Shown here: positions 61,068 to 64,000 of the stretch, one piece after another | Layout: each line of letters begins with the position of its first letter | How positions within the stretch are numbered: the first letter of the stretch is position 1 | Source: Phytoseiulus persimilis | Lineage: Eukaryota; Arthropoda; Arachnida; Mesostigmata; Phytoseiidae | DNA: 64,000 bases | NCBI GenBank assembly: GCA_037576195.1 | Contig: CM075102.1 | Span: 50,216,745-50,280,744, forward strand | Direction of reading: 5' to 3' | Notes under the pieces: model-generated | Seen by the model: the letters and a program-made list of their open reading frames with translations, nothing else | Told to the model about the DNA's origin: nothing | Database searches by the model: none | Program-made: the position numbers and the translations under genes

Positions 61068-63552
61068 TCACGTCTGAACGTCGGTCGGCGTTTTTCCTGA
61101 GCTCTCTTCAACCGGGAGACTTCCCTCTACTTTAGGTTTCGCGCCGCTCGGATGCGCCGAGGCTTCAGGCTCTTCCGGCAGAGGAGCTGCCGGTCGAGTT
61201 GAAGCTGTTTCTTCCGGCTTCGTGCCACCTGTCCCCAATCCGACGGTGTCCACCGCCGCGAGAGCCGGTGACATCCCCTCACTTCGCTCGGAACCAGTTC
61301 CACCTTCCGGCTGATCTTGAGGCTTCTGAGCCGTCTGTGCCTCTCCGAGCTGACCGGCACTTGATTGAAGTTCCGGGTATGTGTGATTCACGGGAATCGG
61401 AGTGTTCGGAATCAAGTATATCTCCTCGGCACACTCTGCGAGCGCTGAATCTCTGTAATGTTGTCCTGATTCAAAGGTCTGAGCCTTGGCGGTAATCTGA
61501 GTCGAACGTTGCGAGCACGAATATATCCTTACTCGAACATGTCATGAGGAAAGTCAACCGGGCTCCGTGACGTATTGAAATACAGATAGACGAAATACAA
61601 TATGGTCTTCGGAGTATTCCTCCACCTGGCAAGGCCCTCCTCATCTCTAGGGGCGGGGTGGAAAGCCTTGCATGTGAGAAGGGGTTCACCCCCATGGGTT
61701 TCCCTAATTGCAGCAGCAACGTCTTTAGTTTTGATCAAAACTGAGTGCTCCGCCTTGATCCCCTTTTCCTTCATCCTCACTGCAATTTCCACAATAACAC
61801 CATTTATATACCGACCATTTTCCACACTTCCCACCTCCACATTCATCTTCCATCGAACACCAAGCTGAGTGTCGCGAATGACCCTAGGATTCCTTGGTGC
61901 AGAATCGAACTCACCGTCGAGGTTGGTTTTTTCCGCTAGTGCAAGAGCTAGCTCACAGTATTCTTTGAGATCGGCGACAAGCCTGAAATCAAACTCTTGT
62001 GGGAACAATTCACAGGCTACGCCTAATGACGGTGCCCCGAGAGCCCACATAGTGACCATTCACCCATACAGGTAAATGGATAGATGAGTGTTCGATTTCC
62101 GAATGCTTCGATGATCTTGGTAACGGGGCATTACTCATCAATGTTTCCATCCTCCCGCCCGATAATACATGGAGTATTGGATGGTTGTCAATAGCGCCAG
62201 AGACGTAACGCACTAGAAGATTTGAGCCATTCCCATCAACCTACTAGGTCTGTCTAAAAATATGTGTGAAAAAATATCTCGGTAGAGAAAATTTCCATGC
62301 GCGACCTCCGAAGTTGTCTCAAAGCTTGCATGCTTATGGACGTCGTTCGAGCCGGTAGGTGCCTAAAGTCTCCGGCCCTAGTTATCCAGGCAATCATGCC
62401 TGAACTTCCAGGCTCTGATGATTTCAGATAGGAATCATAATCATGATCCTGGGAATCCAATCGTTCCGATCATATTCATCGGATTCCATGAGTCCGCTTA
62501 TCATGTGTCCAGGGTTATGAATATAGCTCCGATGATTGATATTGAATTAGCGATATGATGAGGAGATTCATGTACCGCATTTCCTCTAACAAGAGGGCAT
62601 GCCCGCATATCTTCCAAACCCTCTGCGAGTGCCCGCTCAGAAGAGCTTGCGCGCTCGACAGAGCGTGCCCGCGCATTCTTCAAGCTCGCTCTGACTGCCA
62701 CGACATCATGTCGCGATATAATTTGACTCTGGATAGCGGAGGGCGTGAGATAGACTCAGTGAGATATTCTGAGGGCTTCTACGACGCCTAGAAACGAGGG
62801 AGGGATTCAAGGAACACCCCGACGAAAAATTGTTCTCGGCTTATTTTGGTTCTAACGCGCTCGATTCAGCGGTACGGATTCCTTCCGGAAAGATGAAGGT
62901 GCTCCTTCTTCGGAGCGCGCCCAGTCAATGAAGCATGTTTTCTGATCAGAGGAGATACGGTAGATATATCATGTATAAATGGTATCATGATGATCCGAAC
63001 TTATGACGTTCCTTTGGAACGGCTGTGCATCTAGCTTACCGGAGCTTGACCAGACCTTTACCGCCACCGTGGTAAGCAGTACAAATGGGATGGTGTTCGG
63101 CGGCCTTCGGGTCAGGTATGAACTTCTCTAGGGCAATTCTTTCGGCTTTCAGAGGACCATATACTGAAATTCAATCATTCATGCGTGAGGAACGCGGCGT
63201 CCAGTTGGAGGATTCGAGCTTTCGGGTAACGAATTGACTCACGGTGTGACATTGTCGTTCTCTTCTGTTGAGGGCCGCTTTTTCTTCCCTCCACCGCCTT
63301 GGACGGTATCAGTGTTCGCCATCCCCACCTTTTGTGATGGGCAAATCTCAGTCGAATCGAGCAGCCTCGAATGTGATTAGGTGGAATTTCGAGCCGGAAG
63401 GGTTTAAAATTTTCGTGGCTCACTCCATCGTCTCTTTTCCTCCAACTTCGGATGTTGTTTCCGCAGCCATCTCTTTCGCCTTCGATGCATCGAAACGATT
63501 GCCGCCGACATGGTAGTACTTCATGACCAATAAGTAATCCTGCGTGTCTTGT
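61068..63552 (-). CDS. RNase T2-like protein B, catalytic motifs lost, Pro-rich tail (5' partial)
   Basis: Exons 63552-63424, 63328-63243, 63163-63040, 61982-61915, 61779-61533 and 61452-61068 give about 345 aa. The exons parallel gene A: same phases (2,1,2,1,2), the same acceptor context before a CAA codon, and a 68-nt fourth exon in both. Segments: DYLLVMKYYHVGG, EWGWRTLIPSKAVEG (CAS I; His replaced by Arg), a HHPICTAYHGGG stretch (CAS II; only the last His-Gly kept), ELALALAEKTNL, IKAEHSVLIKTKDV, GGEPLLTC, then YLYFNTSRSPVDFP. The C-terminal Cys residues of the fold (CFD, DC) are lost. The last exon adds about 125 residues rich in Pro, Glu, Gly and Thr. It ends at TGA 61070-61068, or at a donor inside it (AC|GTGAGT at 61072). 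The first exon is not found. Confidence 0.62.
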
Positions 63553-64000
63553 CTGAAAGACAATAACCATTCTATCTGAGAAATCGCTGCGATCAACAAA
63601 ATAGCTACGGAAATTTTCGGAATGCCCGTTCGTCAAAGCGTCGGAAGTCGTTTCCGGCTGTCACGCGGCAGCTGGGTGGGCTGAGTGACGACTGCAAACC
63701 TCGAGAATATGTGAGCAGTGACCTGGCTGCTAAAACATGAGCGCCTCCTGGAGGAGACTCCTCATGATTTGGCCAGGAGCCCACCGCCTCCCATACGAGC
63801 TCGAACAGAGATCGGTAAGGCATCGGTCGAGACAGGAGTCACAGAACCAGATATTGTCGGCCGGCTACGCAACTGCGCGTAAGGTGTCAACCACTCAGGC
63901 GCCTCGGTCCGAGGTTCTCCGAATTTCGCTAGGACAAACCTAGGTGCAAGCATTCAGACAGTGCTCCTCTTTCACAGAGGAATATCCGGTGCGAGTTCGC
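63553..64000. other. Window end, upstream of gene B
   Basis: Probably holds the 5' part of RNase T2-like gene B. A minus-strand stretch at about 63690-63605 (NDFRRFDERAFRKFP) is open between a ttgcag acceptor and a weak donor, but its phase to the next exon is not convincing. Confidence 0.3.

Noticed and set aside
61780-61914. Continuous coding through 61780-61914 in gene B
   Set aside because: Although open, it begins with GTGAGT and ends in a pyrimidine-poor but valid TTGCAG, and removing it restores alignment to gene A and RNase T2.
61915-62059. Start of RNase T2-like gene B at the Met near 62059
   Set aside because: A consensus acceptor at 61984/61983 gives a 68-nt exon identical in length and phase to gene A; the upstream extension ends in a stop and lacks similarity.

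Overview
This is a eukaryotic nuclear window from an animal. Genes are split into many short exons with GT-AG introns mostly of 65-140 bp, and AATAAA signals follow several stops. The gene set (Lgl, a LOTUS-Tudor protein, Net/ATOH8 bHLH, RCC2, a cholinesterase-type esterase, a glutathione peroxidase, RNase T2-like proteins) is animal and fits a compact-genome arthropod. A parasitiform mite or tick is my guess and is inference only. All exon models were built by eye from splice-site consensus, reading phase and family similarity; no transcript or database evidence was used.

Layout. 1-7.1 kb: flank with one dispersed LTR-like repeat, then a Ty3/gypsy LTR retrotransposon (1593-7094; two 229-bp LTRs, 4-bp target duplication) whose gag and pol are broken. 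7.7-10.6 kb: a LOTUS-plus-Tudor gene of the Tejas/TDRD5 type on the + strand. 10.7-18.2 kb: a repeat-rich block with a TA-flanked MITE, degenerate G-tract repeats, a 30-bp array, two arrays of a 45-bp minisatellite, inverted repeat pairs, a pogo/Tigger transposase remnant and a non-LTR reverse transcriptase remnant. 19.6-28.3 kb: a lethal giant larvae (Lgl) homologue on the + strand, apparently continuing into a long Lys/Ser/Pro repeat tail. 28.4-39.5 kb: gene-poor, with a tRNA-like SINE, a decayed gypsy pol fragment and an inverted pair of about 200 bp.

39.5-64 kb is gene-dense: a small secreted prepropeptide (+), a secreted protein of unknown family (-), a Net/ATOH8 bHLH gene (+), a candidate secreted peptide (-), RCC2 (-), a 17-exon carboxylesterase/cholinesterase-family gene (-), a secreted Cys-type glutathione peroxidase (-), and two tandem minus-strand paralogues that align with RNase T2 but have lost the residues of both catalytic motifs.

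There is no operon-like linkage; neighbours are unrelated cellular genes. The most notable items are the tandem RNase T2-like pseudoenzymes, with matching exon lengths and intron phases; the Lgl gene with a repeat tail and a possible intronic polyadenylation site; and a recent but coding-defective gypsy insertion about 620 bp upstream of a predicted piRNA-pathway gene.
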